Positions 40,051 to 48,845 of a DNA stretch of 60,171 bases are shown in pieces; positions within the stretch are counted from its first letter, which is position 1, and every line of letters starts with the position of its first letter. Source of the stretch: Histophilus somni (GTDB taxonomy: Bacteria; Pseudomonadota; Gammaproteobacteria; Enterobacterales; Pasteurellaceae); NCBI RefSeq assembly GCF_014202395.1, contig NZ_JACHGQ010000013.1, positions 1 through 60,171 on the forward strand. Reading direction: 5' to 3'. The notes beneath the pieces were generated by a model that saw nothing but the letters and a program-made list of their open reading frames with translations, was not told the origin of the DNA and did not search any database. A program made the position numbers and the translations under genes.

Positions 40051-40566
40051 TTGTTATCTGAAGATCCTATTTATGAAAAATTAAACGGTACCGTTTCCGT
40101 GCGAGGTTTTATGATTGCTACTGTGGCAATTTTTGAAGAGGCGGTAGATAGTCTGATCAATCGAGTATTTCGAAAAACAGATTTTGTGGTACAGTCGGTG
40201 ATTGACTCTCTTTTTACCAACGATGGTCCTCTTGGTGATCTCAGTGTACGTCTCAAAGTGTTACTCGGACTTGGCGTGATCCAACACAATCTATTTTCCG
40301 ACGTAAATGCCTTTATTCAATTTAAGGAAACATTAAATAAGGACGAAAAGGAATACACTTTCGATGATGAAATTGTACTCACTTTTTTGCAAAAATTAAC
40401 GCTGTTGATGGATAAATCAGCACTTGATTTTGAGCCATTAATCGAAGACAAAAACAGCCTTACTTACCAGATGAAATCTCTGCGACGGGAAAAAATTATT
40501 CGTTCTTGTTTAATATTGACCATTGCAGATATTTACCGTCAATTACAAATCGAAAGTCCATTTTGA
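40051..40566 (+). CDS. mtlR: Mannitol operon repressor MtlR
   Basis: 171 residues if started at TTG 40051, which has AGGA 8 bases upstream. The frame is open back to 39994, but that part is inside the hairpin and encodes a non-family N-terminus (MQNFLKNDRSFSFKHRKNK). MtlR family blocks: EKLNGTVSVRGFMIATVAIFEEAVDSLINRVFRKTDF and GPLGDLSVRLKVLLGLGVI. MtlR represses mtlADR in enteric bacteria. There is no ATG near the family-consistent N-terminus, so translation may be weak. Confidence 0.88.
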   Translation: MLSEDPIYEKLNGTVSVRGFMIATVAIFEEAVDSLINRVFRKTDFVVQSVIDSLFTNDGPLGDLSVRLKVLLGLGVIQHNLFSDVNAFIQFKETLNKDEKEYTFDDEIVLTFLQKLTLLMDKSALDFEPLIEDKNSLTYQMKSLRREKIIRSCLILTIADIYRQLQIESPF

Positions 40567-40662
40567 TCATTTAAATAAATTGGTACACAACACAAAGGTA
40601 AGCATTGATTTTACAGCTAAAAACGCATCTTAAAAAACAGGTAAACAGGTAGTATAAGATGT

Positions 40663-42039
40663 CTATAATGAATTTTTTAGCTGTAATTTTTCCAGTAATT
40701 TCTGATGAATTCCCCCAAAACTACCATTTGACATGACCAAAATATGATCTTCAGGTTGTGCCTCAGTAACAATTAAATCAACTAAGTTGTCCAGATTTCC
40801 AGACCATTTTGCCGGTTGCACACAATCATTAGTAATTTCAACTACATTCCAAGGAATATTTTCCGGTTGCAATAAAAAAACATAATCCGCTCTTGCCAAT
40901 GCCGGTGCTATTTCATCTTTATGAATTCCCATTTTCATCGTATTTGAGCGAGGTTCAAGCACTGCCAAAATACGTGCTCCGCCACCGACCTTGTCTCGAA
41001 GTGCGGTTAATGTTGCAAGAATTTCTGCCGGATGATGGGCAAAGTCGTCATAAACAGTAACTCCATTTACTTCACCTTTTACTTCCAAACGACGTTTCGC
41101 ATTAACAAAAGAATATAGTGCTTGACAAGCATCCTTGACTTGCACGCCCACATGGTAAGCTGCCGCAATCGCCATAAGTGCATTATTCATATTATGTTGA
41201 CCGACGATATTCCATTGCACTTCACCGGCTTTTTTTCCCTGATGATAAACAGCAAAATGCGAACTGTCATGAGCTATTCTTTCCGTATGCCATTCCTGAT
41301 CTTGTCCCAAAAAATGCATTTCAGACCAGCAACCCATGTCTAGAGTTTCTTTTACAGATTGTTCATGAGCAAAGGCAAGAATACGACCGCTCTTAGGCAT
41401 TGTTCTAATCATATGGTGAAACTGGCGTTGAATCGCTTGTAGGTTGTCAAAAATATCCGCATGATCAAACCCTAAGTTATTGATAATAAGCGTTTTTGGA
41501 TTGTAATGTACAAATTTGGAACGTTTATCAAAAAATGCCGTATCGTATTCGTCAGCTTCTATAACAAAAAATGGACTCTTGCCTAAGCGTGCTGAAACAC
41601 CGAAATTGCCGGCTATTCCACCTATTAAGAATCCCGGCTGCAAGCCATTTTGTTCTAAAATCCAACTTAACATACCGGTTGTTGTTGTTTTGCCGTGTGT
41701 TCCCGATACGGCAAGCACCCAGCGATCACGTAATAAATGCTCGTGTAACCATTGTGGACCTGAACGATAAGGTAAGCTATTTTCCAACACATACTCTATG
41801 CAAGGATTACCACGTTTCATTGCATTGCCAATGACGACTAAATCAGGTGCTGGTTGCAACTGCGAAACGTCAAAGTGCGGTATGATTTCAATACCATTTT
41901 GTTGTAAAAAAGTACTCATCGGAGGGTAAATATTCGTGTCTGACCCTGTGATTTTATAGCCCATTTGTTTGGCAATAATAGCTACTCCCCCCATGAAAGT
42001 GCCACAGATACCCAAAATATGAATATGCTTATTGTTCAT
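40663..42039 (-). CDS. mpl: UDP-N-acetylmuramate:L-alanyl-gamma-D-glutamyl-meso-diaminopimelate ligase
   Basis: 458 residues. Mur ligase of murein recycling: joins recycled tripeptide to UDP-MurNAc. Mpl-specific N-terminus HIHILGICGTFMGGVAIIAKQMGYKITGSD, ATP loop SGTHGKTTTTGMLSWILEQ, VIEADEYDTAFFDKRSKFVHYNP, and the C-terminal YDDFAHHPAEILATLTALR and EPRSNTMKMG blocks. Divergent from fbp across a 140-base region with one CRP-type site. Confidence 0.97.
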   Translation of the reverse strand: MNNKHIHILGICGTFMGGVAIIAKQMGYKITGSDTNIYPPMSTFLQQNGIEIIPHFDVSQLQPAPDLVVIGNAMKRGNPCIEYVLENSLPYRSGPQWLHEHLLRDRWVLAVSGTHGKTTTTGMLSWILEQNGLQPGFLIGGIAGNFGVSARLGKSPFFVIEADEYDTAFFDKRSKFVHYNPKTLIINNLGFDHADIFDNLQAIQRQFHHMIRTMPKSGRILAFAHEQSVKETLDMGCWSEMHFLGQDQEWHTERIAHDSSHFAVYHQGKKAGEVQWNIVGQHNMNNALMAIAAAYHVGVQVKDACQALYSFVNAKRRLEVKGEVNGVTVYDDFAHHPAEILATLTALRDKVGGGARILAVLEPRSNTMKMGIHKDEIAPALARADYVFLLQPENIPWNVVEITNDCVQPAKWSGNLDNLVDLIVTEAQPEDHILVMSNGSFGGIHQKLLEKLQLKNSL

Positions 42040-42069
42040 TTATTTCTATTCCCCAAAATGTATAAAAAA

Positions 42070-42085
42070 TGTGTTATAGATCACA
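42070..42085. promoter_or_regulatory. CRP box in the mpl-fbp divergent region
   Basis: TGTGTTATAGATCACA, 9 of 10 fixed positions of the CRP site, 95 bases upstream of fbp and 31 from the mpl start. Activation of gluconeogenic fbp is the more likely purpose; repression of mpl by overlap is possible. Confidence 0.6.
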
Positions 42086-42179
42086 TTGTGAGAAATCAAT
42101 TCATTCGTTAAAAAGTGAAGGTTGTTATAATAAAGCAACTCCAACTGAGAGTAAATTTAAATTATGGAAGGATTAAATT

Positions 42180-43187
42180 ATGAAAACATTAGGACAATTT
42201 ATTGTAGAAAAACAAGCAGAATATCCCAACGCTAAAGGAGAGCTGTCAGGGATTCTATCTTCCTTGCGTTTAGTTGCCAAAATCATTCATCGTGATATAA
42301 ATAAGGCAGGACTAACCAACAATATTATTGGTAATTCCGGCGTTGAAAATGTACAAGGGGAAACGCAAATGAAGTTAGATTTGTTTGCACATAATACAAT
42401 GAAGCAGGCCTTGATTACTCGTGAGGAAGTGGCAGGATTTGCCTCCGAAGAAGAAGAAAATTTTGTTGCCTTTGATACTGAACGTGGTCGCAATGCAAAA
42501 TATGTCATTCTTACCGATCCTTTGGATGGTTCCTCAAATATTGATGTCAATGTGGCTGTCGGTACAATTTTTTCAATTTATCGCCGTGTTTCTCCCATTG
42601 GTACACCTGTTACCTTAGAAGATTTTTTACAGCCAGGACATAAACAAGTTGCCGCCGGTTATATTGTATATGGTTCATCGACAATGTTGGTTTATACTAC
42701 AGGCAACGGTGTAAACGGCTTTACTTATGACCCCTCTTTAGGCGTATTTTGTTTATCTCATGAAAATATCCAAATACCGCCAAACGGTAAAATCTACTCC
42801 ATTAATGAAGGACAGTATTTGAAGTTCCCAATGGGGGTTAAAAAATATATTAAATATTGTCAAGAAAAAGATAAGTCTACTGACCGCCCTTACACTTCAC
42901 GTTATATCGGCTCGCTTGTTTCTGACTTTCACCGCAATATGCTTAAAGGCGGAATTTATATTTACCCGAGTGCAACGACTTATCCTAAAGGAAAATTACG
43001 CTTATTATATGAAGGTAATCCGATGGCTTTTCTTGCTGAACAGGCAGGTGGGATCGCAAGCGATGGCAAAGATCGGATTTTAGATATTCAACCGAAAGAA
43101 TTACACGAAAGAGTACCGCTCTTTGTCGGCTCAAGAGAAATGGTCAGAAAAGCCGAAGAATTTATGCGTGAATTTTCTGAAGAATAA
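42180..43187 (+). CDS. fbp: Fructose-1,6-bisphosphatase class I
   Basis: 335 residues. It removes the 1-phosphate of fructose-1,6-bisphosphate, the committed step of gluconeogenesis. Metal-binding signature [22 protein letters not shown] near residue 115, preceded by EEEEN, and active-site [21 protein letters not shown] near 275. Ribosome site GGA upstream. Confidence 0.97.
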
Positions 43188-43219
43188 CCATTTGAAAAGA
43201 CACTGTTTTGTGTCATAAA

Positions 43220-43271
43220 AATCTGCACCTTAATCAGTTGATTATCTAGTTCAACTTTTGAGGTGCAGATT
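43220..43271. terminator. Bidirectional hairpin between fbp and the TonB receptor
   Basis: AATCTGCACCT and AGGTGCAGATT form an 11-bp stem with a 30-base loop, between the convergent stops of fbp (43187) and the receptor (43309). Confidence 0.65.
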
Positions 43272-43308
43272 AACATGTATATCGGTTTTGAGCCTTACTT
43301 GACAGAAA

Positions 43309-46103
43309 TTAGAATTTATAATTTACATTTAAAACAAATGTGCGTCCTCTTGAATAGTTATTTAAGGTTTTCTGGTACCCATCGCCCACACCAAAAATAA
43401 AGGTCATTTGGCTTGCAGAATCATTATTCGCATCTAATGGGCTAATATATCTTTTATCAAAGACATTTTGAATTTCGCCTTTAATGGTTAAATTTTCTGT
43501 CGGTTGATAGATGGCATAAAGATCAAAAATCACCGGTTGTGCTTTGATTTCTTCTGTACCGGCAATCCGCACATAAGTAAGGTATACTTTGCCATCTTTA
43601 GATTTGAACGTCCCCGGTAAGATAACATCGCCATCTACTTTATCAACTTTAGCTCGTTTACTTTTACCGTAGTATTTGGCAATGCCGCCTAATGTTAATT
43701 TTCCGTCAAATAAACGTGTTCCTAAGTCAAGGGAACCGTAATCTTTCGGTAGAGACGATATTTTACTTAATCCGAACCCTTGTAAATATTTTCCACTGCT
43801 ACTACCGTCATTTACAGCACTACTGGAATCGGAATATGAACTTGGCTGATTGGTTTTTTGTCTGGCATAGGATAAATTGGCATAGAACCAACCGATATCA
43901 TAATTTAATTCAAATTCTATTCCTTGCATTTTAACAATAGGCGATGAAGCAACAGGAATGATCTCCGCTTCCGTACCGCCGGTAAACTCTTGTGGCTTAA
44001 AAATACCGCCAGTTTGTGACTGTGCTGTAGAACTAAGTTTATTTTCCGCTTTTTTATAGATTGTTTTACCCCCTTCGTAGTTAATATGGGTAATATGTGC
44101 AACGCAGTCATCAACGGATACAGGTTTATCTTTTCCTCTATAGCTATTCGAGCTACATTCCTGTTTGACATTTAAAATATAATCTCTGATTTTCGTTTGA
44201 TACGCCAAGATTTTAAAGCCCAGTACGTCGAAATCCGAAAATACGCCATTTTTATAACCGTTAATCCCGAATTGAATCGTTTTGGCTTTTTCCGATTTTA
44301 AATCGGTTCTCACCGCTAAATCGCCGATTTCAGAGAAATACATTTCTTTAATATTCGGTACACGATGGGTTTTGGCATAACTGACAAATGGCGAAAAGAG
44401 CGGGTGAAAATCCGCAGAGAATGAAGCTGAATAATTATCATGTGATCTTGAACCGCCTTTTTCTAGGGTATATTCGTTAAGATAGCAGGAAATATCAACA
44501 TATTCTCCACTAGCTACATATTTACTACATCCTCGTCTTAGTGCTTCATCTACACCATATTGTTTAACAAAATCTTTTGAAGCATTAAACAGCCATACAG
44601 GAAGATCTTGATATTTCAAATTTGTTGGAACATACCTTTCGTTTCTACCAACACTACTCCGCCGAAAAACCTGCCCATTGTATTTATAAATTTGGCGATT
44701 GGCATTTAATTTTAAGGTATAAATATCGTATTTAAAGGTTTGGTCAAAATAGAGGGTTTTAAAACGTTGTTCGCCATCGGGTTGGAAAGTATTGGATTTT
44801 GTGCTGTGATAAAAACAAGGAAGATAACCCGGTTCACCTCTATTAGGGCAATAATATAAATTCGGAGCAAAAGTTGGCTCACCATCCTCAAAATTATAGG
44901 CTAGTTCACTTGGATGGCGATTTTTACTGTATTTATTTTTGAGGATATTGGCACCTAATGTTGCTTCATAAGAGAATTTTTCTGTTATCGGAATAGAAAA
45001 ATGCATATTTATATCCATGGTTTTTGCACTATTTTTGCTTTCCAACATATCTTTCAGCTTTTTGCCATTAAATACGCTTCCCTTGTGATAGGTTTGCGTA
45101 GAGGTATTATCTGCCAAGATTAATTCAAATTGTAAATTCTCTTTCGGGTTTAATTGGTAGTTTAACTGGTAGTTTTTATTCTCTAAATTTCTGCCGGAAA
45201 GTGCGGTCGATAAAGTGCGGTATGAAAGAATGGCTTTATTATATTTATCATTATATTCAATTTTGGCTAAATGGCTTTTGGGATAATGGAGTAATTTATT
45301 CGGATCATAGGGTTGACGATTGTACTTTTCTATTGCTTCTAGAGTACAACTATCTATCCAAAATCCCCCTTTACAACTTTCTCGTGCCAGTCTCGGTAAA
45401 TTATCTTCTCTATCTACATCTACAATATTCGTTCCACCACCTACTTTAAAATTTTGCGAGCTTTTACGCCAACTATACGCATACATAAAACCTAATGTTC
45501 TTGTATCGGAAAAAGGATAGCGAAAAGCAACCGCACCCATATAATTAGGCCCTATAGCGTTTGTACCCCCCCCGCATTCAATAAAATACCCGCTCTATTA
45601 CCTTCACTTATCACATCATCAACACCAATTGTTCTAAAGTTAGCAGAACCAATTAACCCATTTACACCACCTTTTCCACTAATACCACCTCGTTGAATAT
45701 CTACACTGGTAATAAACGCAGGGTCAATGGTTGCACCGAATTGAGAGGTTCCACCGGATTTTTCGCTGTTATCTCCCGATGTGGCAAAAAAGGTTTGGGA
45801 AATACCGTCCACCATTGTATTCACCCGTCCAAATCCCGTTTGACCACGAACGTTCACCGACACTGTCCCCGAACTTTTATCAAGGTTGGTAAACGCACCC
45901 GGTACCGTTCTGATGATGTCATCAATAGATTGCGTTGACGTGGAAATATTTTCTCTTACACTGGTTGCCCCCGCTTTTTTAAAGACTTCCTGTTTAGGTG
46001 GCAGTTTATATTCTACATTAATTTGATCGAGCATTTCTTCCGCATAAACACAAGTGCTTAATACGGAAAACGCTACCGCAGTGAGTTTAAATTTATTAGA
46101 CAT
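43309..46103 (-). pseudogene. TonB-dependent outer-membrane receptor, phase-variable and in the OFF frame (G8)
   Basis: Two frames make one receptor. The 5' part (45552-46103) encodes a signal peptide (MSNKFKLTAVAFSVLSTCVYA) and a plug (IDDIIRTVPGAFTNLDK, VNVRGQTGFGRVNTMVDGISQTFF) and stops just after a run of eight G at 45566-45573. The 3' part (43309-45540) encodes the beta-barrel, ending in FVLNVNYKF. Adding one G joins them as NAGGGTNAIGPNYMGAVAF, giving 931 residues. The barrel segment KTHRVPNIKEMYFSE recalls the FRAP-type motif of haem/haemoglobin receptors, so a HasR-like or TdhA-like role in iron uptake is likely. A consensus promoter and Fur-like sequence precede it. A real mutation or assembly error is an alternative. 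Confidence 0.88.
45566..45573 (-). repeat. G8 tract (C8 on the plus strand) controlling the receptor frame
   Basis: Homopolymer at the exact frame break. Arithmetic: start codon to final stop is 2795 bases with G8, and 2796 (932 codons) with G9. G6 or G9 would be ON; G7 and G8 OFF. Confidence 0.85.
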
Positions 46104-46153
46104 AATTTTCCTACTTATGTATGGTTAAAAAGATTGGTAAAAAAAGTAGGGCA

Positions 46154-46182
46154 ATTATATAAAAATATCCCGCGCATGTCAA
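46154..46182 (-). promoter_or_regulatory. Consensus sigma-70 promoter of the TonB receptor
   Basis: On the minus strand, TTGACA (46177-46182) and TATAAT (46154-46159) are both perfect and separated by 17 bases. The receptor start at 46103 is about 45 bases downstream of the predicted transcription start, with AGGAAAATT as ribosome site. Confidence 0.8.
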
Positions 46183-46184
46183 TT

Positions 46185-46210
46185 AATGATAATAATTTCT
46201 ATTATTATTT
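46185..46210. promoter_or_regulatory. Fur-box-like sequence upstream of the receptor promoter
   Basis: AATGATAATAATTTCTATTATTATTT-type AT-rich palindrome with AATAAT/ATTATT arms and a GATAAT hexamer, close to the Fur consensus repeats. It abuts the -35 element. Iron repression is expected for a TonB receptor but the match is only partial. Confidence 0.5.
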
Positions 46211-46452
46211 TATTCCCAAGAATATGTAAAGCCTACTGTGCCATTGCATTTTTATACACCAAATCTGTAACGCCAAACACAACGGCACTGTTTCCCGACT
46301 TATGTCCGCACTGGCAGTGTCTGCCGAGGCATCTAATTTAGAATCGGAAGCGACTAATAAAATAGTCGATGCATTAGGTGCTTCGGTGCTATTTAATTGC
46401 ATTTTACCGGTCGAGTAGCAACGTTCCATTTGATTTTAAAGATGGTATTCAT
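46205..46452 (-). pseudogene. Remnant of an autotransporter-type gene (ESPR signal)
   Basis: A minus-strand frame from ATG 46452, preceded by AGGA, reads MNTIFKIKWNVAT and then RPVKCN and a stop at 46393. MN-x-IFK-x-x-WN is the extended signal peptide region (ESPR) of large type V autotransporters and adhesins; the expected WVAVSE half is missing. A second open frame continues to 46205, and another frame at the very end reads GTVGFTYSWE, which resembles an outer-membrane beta-strand C-terminus. This looks like a decayed, internally deleted surface-protein gene. The ESPR resemblance is short, so confidence is moderate. Confidence 0.5.
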
Positions 46453-46544
46453 AGTGGGATTCCTTGTGTGAAAGATAAAAAATAAGACCTAGTTCTCATA
46501 TGCCAAGAACTAAGCCTTATCGAAGAAATGGATAAAAAAGAGGT

Positions 46545-46569
46545 GTATTCGTTAGTTAAAAACGAATAC
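46545..46569. terminator. Inverted repeat in the gap before pepE
   Basis: GTATTCGTT/AACGAATAC, 9-bp stem with a 7-base loop. It may terminate a lost upstream transcript or act as an operator of the pepE operon. The rest of 46453-46758 is AT-rich, with only the pepE promoter expected. Confidence 0.45.
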
Positions 46570-46758
46570 AATCGTGCTGTGCTGTCATCATAGATTATGA
46601 ATTTCTTGCGTCATTCTTCAAACCGTCTGGTTGTATAAAAAATAAATCTTTTTTGTCTAACTCTAACAAAGAAATAAAAATACATTTATACTGAAAATTT
46701 TAATTTCTTTGTTTTCATTGCATAATAGTAAAAATCTCATAGATGGAAGGAAAAAATA

Positions 46759-47463
46759 ATGAAAAATATGTTACTGATGAGCAGTTCTAAATACAAAGAT
46801 ACCGGTTACTTAATTCATACACTACCTTGGTTGGATCAATTTTTGATGGCATATAAAGGTAAAAAGCTCGCCTTTATCCCTTATGCCGGCGTTACTCGTT
46901 CTTTTGATGAATACGAAATAGCGGTGCAACAAGCTTTATCTTGTTTAGGCATGGAAATTATCTCCGTTCATCACGGCAAAAAACATGCGGATATTATTGA
47001 GCAAGCCGATGTGATCGGTATTGGTGGGGGTAATACGTTTTGCTTATTACAACGGATGTATGAATATAATGTCATGAATATTATTCGGGAGAAAGTAAAT
47101 AACGGGACACCTTATTTTGGTTGGAGTGCAGGGGCAAACGTAGCAGGTAGTTCAATTATGACAACTAATGATATGCCGATTATTTATCCACCATCTTTTA
47201 CTGCGTTAAATCTATTTCCACATCAAATCAATCCTCATTTTATTTCAAGCAAAATTCAAGGGCATAATGGAGAAAGTCGTGAGGATCGATTAAAAGAATT
47301 TTTAATCATCAATCCGACCGCACTTGTATATGCGTTGCCTGAAGGTACTGCGTTGCATGTTCAAGGAGAAAAAGCAACAGTTCTTGGTGAACAAAAGGTG
47401 TTACGTTTTAGCGAAAATATGCAACTGAGTACCTTAGCACCTCATTCGACATTTAATTATTAA
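46759..47463 (+). CDS. pepE: Peptidase E (alpha-aspartyl dipeptidase)
   Basis: 234 residues. Cytosolic serine peptidase (family S51) that hydrolyses dipeptides with N-terminal Asp. Nucleophile Ser in [10 protein letters not shown] near residue 121; [14 protein letters not shown] precedes it and [21 protein letters not shown] contains the conserved His. Good AAGGAA ribosome site. First gene of an operon with a C4-dicarboxylate transporter and an M20 amidohydrolase, consistent with aspartate release and use. Confidence 0.95.
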   Translation: MKNMLLMSSSKYKDTGYLIHTLPWLDQFLMAYKGKKLAFIPYAGVTRSFDEYEIAVQQALSCLGMEIISVHHGKKHADIIEQADVIGIGGGNTFCLLQRMYEYNVMNIIREKVNNGTPYFGWSAGANVAGSSIMTTNDMPIIYPPSFTALNLFPHQINPHFISSKIQGHNGESREDRLKEFLIINPTALVYALPEGTALHVQGEKATVLGEQKVLRFSENMQLSTLAPHSTFNY

Positions 47464-47473
47464 GGATATAACT

Positions 47474-48766
47474 ATGATACAGTTTAATTCTATTGTGGCT
47501 ATTCTTGGCATTATCGCCACGGTTTATCTTCTCATTAAAAAATATGAAACTCGTACAGTATTAATCAGTGTTGGTTTGTTGATGGCAATGTTGACTTTCA
47601 AACCAATGGAGGCGTTTGATGCTTTTGCTAAATCCATGACCAGTAGCGGTTTAATCATGGCTATTTGCTCCAGTATGGGGTTTGCTTATGTGATGAAATA
47701 CACTCAATGCGATACACATTTGGTACATTTAATGACTCGTCCGTTAAGTGGTTTAAAATTCTTTTTAATTCCGATTGCAACAGTTATTACGTTCTTTATT
47801 AATATTGCTATTCCGTCAGCAGCAGGTTGTGCAGCGGCTGTTGGTGCCACTTTAATTCCAGTATTGAAAAGTGCGGGTGTACGTCCGGCAACGGCAGGTG
47901 CGGCGATTTTGGCAGGGACTTTTGGTTCAATGATGAGTCCCGGATCTTCTCATAGTGCAATGATTAGCGAAATGTCGAAATTGACCATTACCGAAGTGAA
48001 TTTGTCTCATGCACCTTACACTATGATTGCAGGTGCAATCGGCACAGTAGTTTTAACTTTGTTAGCGATTGTATTTAAAGATTACGGTGAGGAACATCGG
48101 AAAGCCTATTTACAAGAAAATCAACAAACGGAAAGTACTTTCAGTAAGGTGAATATATTCTATGCTTTAGCACCTCTCGTTCCGTTGATTATATTGGTTC
48201 TCGGCGGAACCTCTTTAGCTGAAAACCCAGGATTAGCGTGGACAAAAATGGGCGTGCCACAAGCAATGTTAATTGGTGCGATTTATGCCATTTTAGTTAC
48301 CCGAATTTCTCCGGTTAAAATTACCGAAGAATTTTTTAATGGAATGGGTAATTCTTATGCCAATGTATTAGGGATCATCATTGCCGCAAGTGTGTTTGTT
48401 GCAGGATTAAAAGCGACAGGAGCGGTAGATTCCGCTATTGAATTTTTGAAACATTCTAACGAATTTGTCCGTTGGGGAGCGACTATCGGACCATTCTTAA
48501 TGGGTTTGGTAACAGGTTCAGGTGATGCTGCGGCAATCGCATTTAATACCGCTGTAACACCACATGCAGTGGAATTGGGTTATACCCATGTCAATTTAGG
48601 AATGGCGGCGGCTATTGCCGGAGCGATTGGACGTACCGCTTCTCCAATTGCAGGAGTAACCATTGTTTGTGCCGGTTTAGCAATGGTAAGTCCTGTAGAA
48701 ATAGTGAAACGTACTGCACTGGGTATGATTTTGGCAACCTTATTTTTAACGTTATTTATGTTATAA
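47474..48766 (+). CDS. dcuC: C4-dicarboxylate transporter, DcuC family
   Basis: 430 residues, about 12 membrane helices. Family blocks: TVYLLIKKYETRTVLISVGLLMA, IPSAAGCAAAVGATLIPVLKSAGVRPATAGAAILAGTFGSMMSPGSSHSAMISEM and GLVTGSGDAAAIAFNTAVTPHA. DcuC-type carriers exchange or export succinate and aspartate-derived acids under anaerobiosis. Ten bases downstream of pepE. The pairing suggests that aspartate from PepE is fermented to fumarate/succinate, which leaves through this carrier; specificity is inferred. Confidence 0.88.
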   Translation: MIQFNSIVAILGIIATVYLLIKKYETRTVLISVGLLMAMLTFKPMEAFDAFAKSMTSSGLIMAICSSMGFAYVMKYTQCDTHLVHLMTRPLSGLKFFLIPIATVITFFINIAIPSAAGCAAAVGATLIPVLKSAGVRPATAGAAILAGTFGSMMSPGSSHSAMISEMSKLTITEVNLSHAPYTMIAGAIGTVVLTLLAIVFKDYGEEHRKAYLQENQQTESTFSKVNIFYALAPLVPLIILVLGGTSLAENPGLAWTKMGVPQAMLIGAIYAILVTRISPVKITEEFFNGMGNSYANVLGIIIAASVFVAGLKATGAVDSAIEFLKHSNEFVRWGATIGPFLMGLVTGSGDAAAIAFNTAVTPHAVELGYTHVNLGMAAAIAGAIGRTASPIAGVTIVCAGLAMVSPVEIVKRTALGMILATLFLTLFML

Positions 48767-48845
48767 ATATAAGTAATACTGACCGCACTTTGATAATTCA
48801 TTTGATAAGGTGCGGTTAAAGTTTGGAGAGTTTAATGGGGGATAT

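Noticed and set aside
43309-46103. Receptor as an ordinary dead pseudogene.
   Set aside because: There is only one lesion, precisely in a G8 run, and promoter and both halves look intact, so reversible phase variation is the simpler reading.
46205-46429. 74-residue frame as a separate gene.
   Set aside because: No ribosome site, composition unlike a real protein; better explained as part of the decayed autotransporter remnant.
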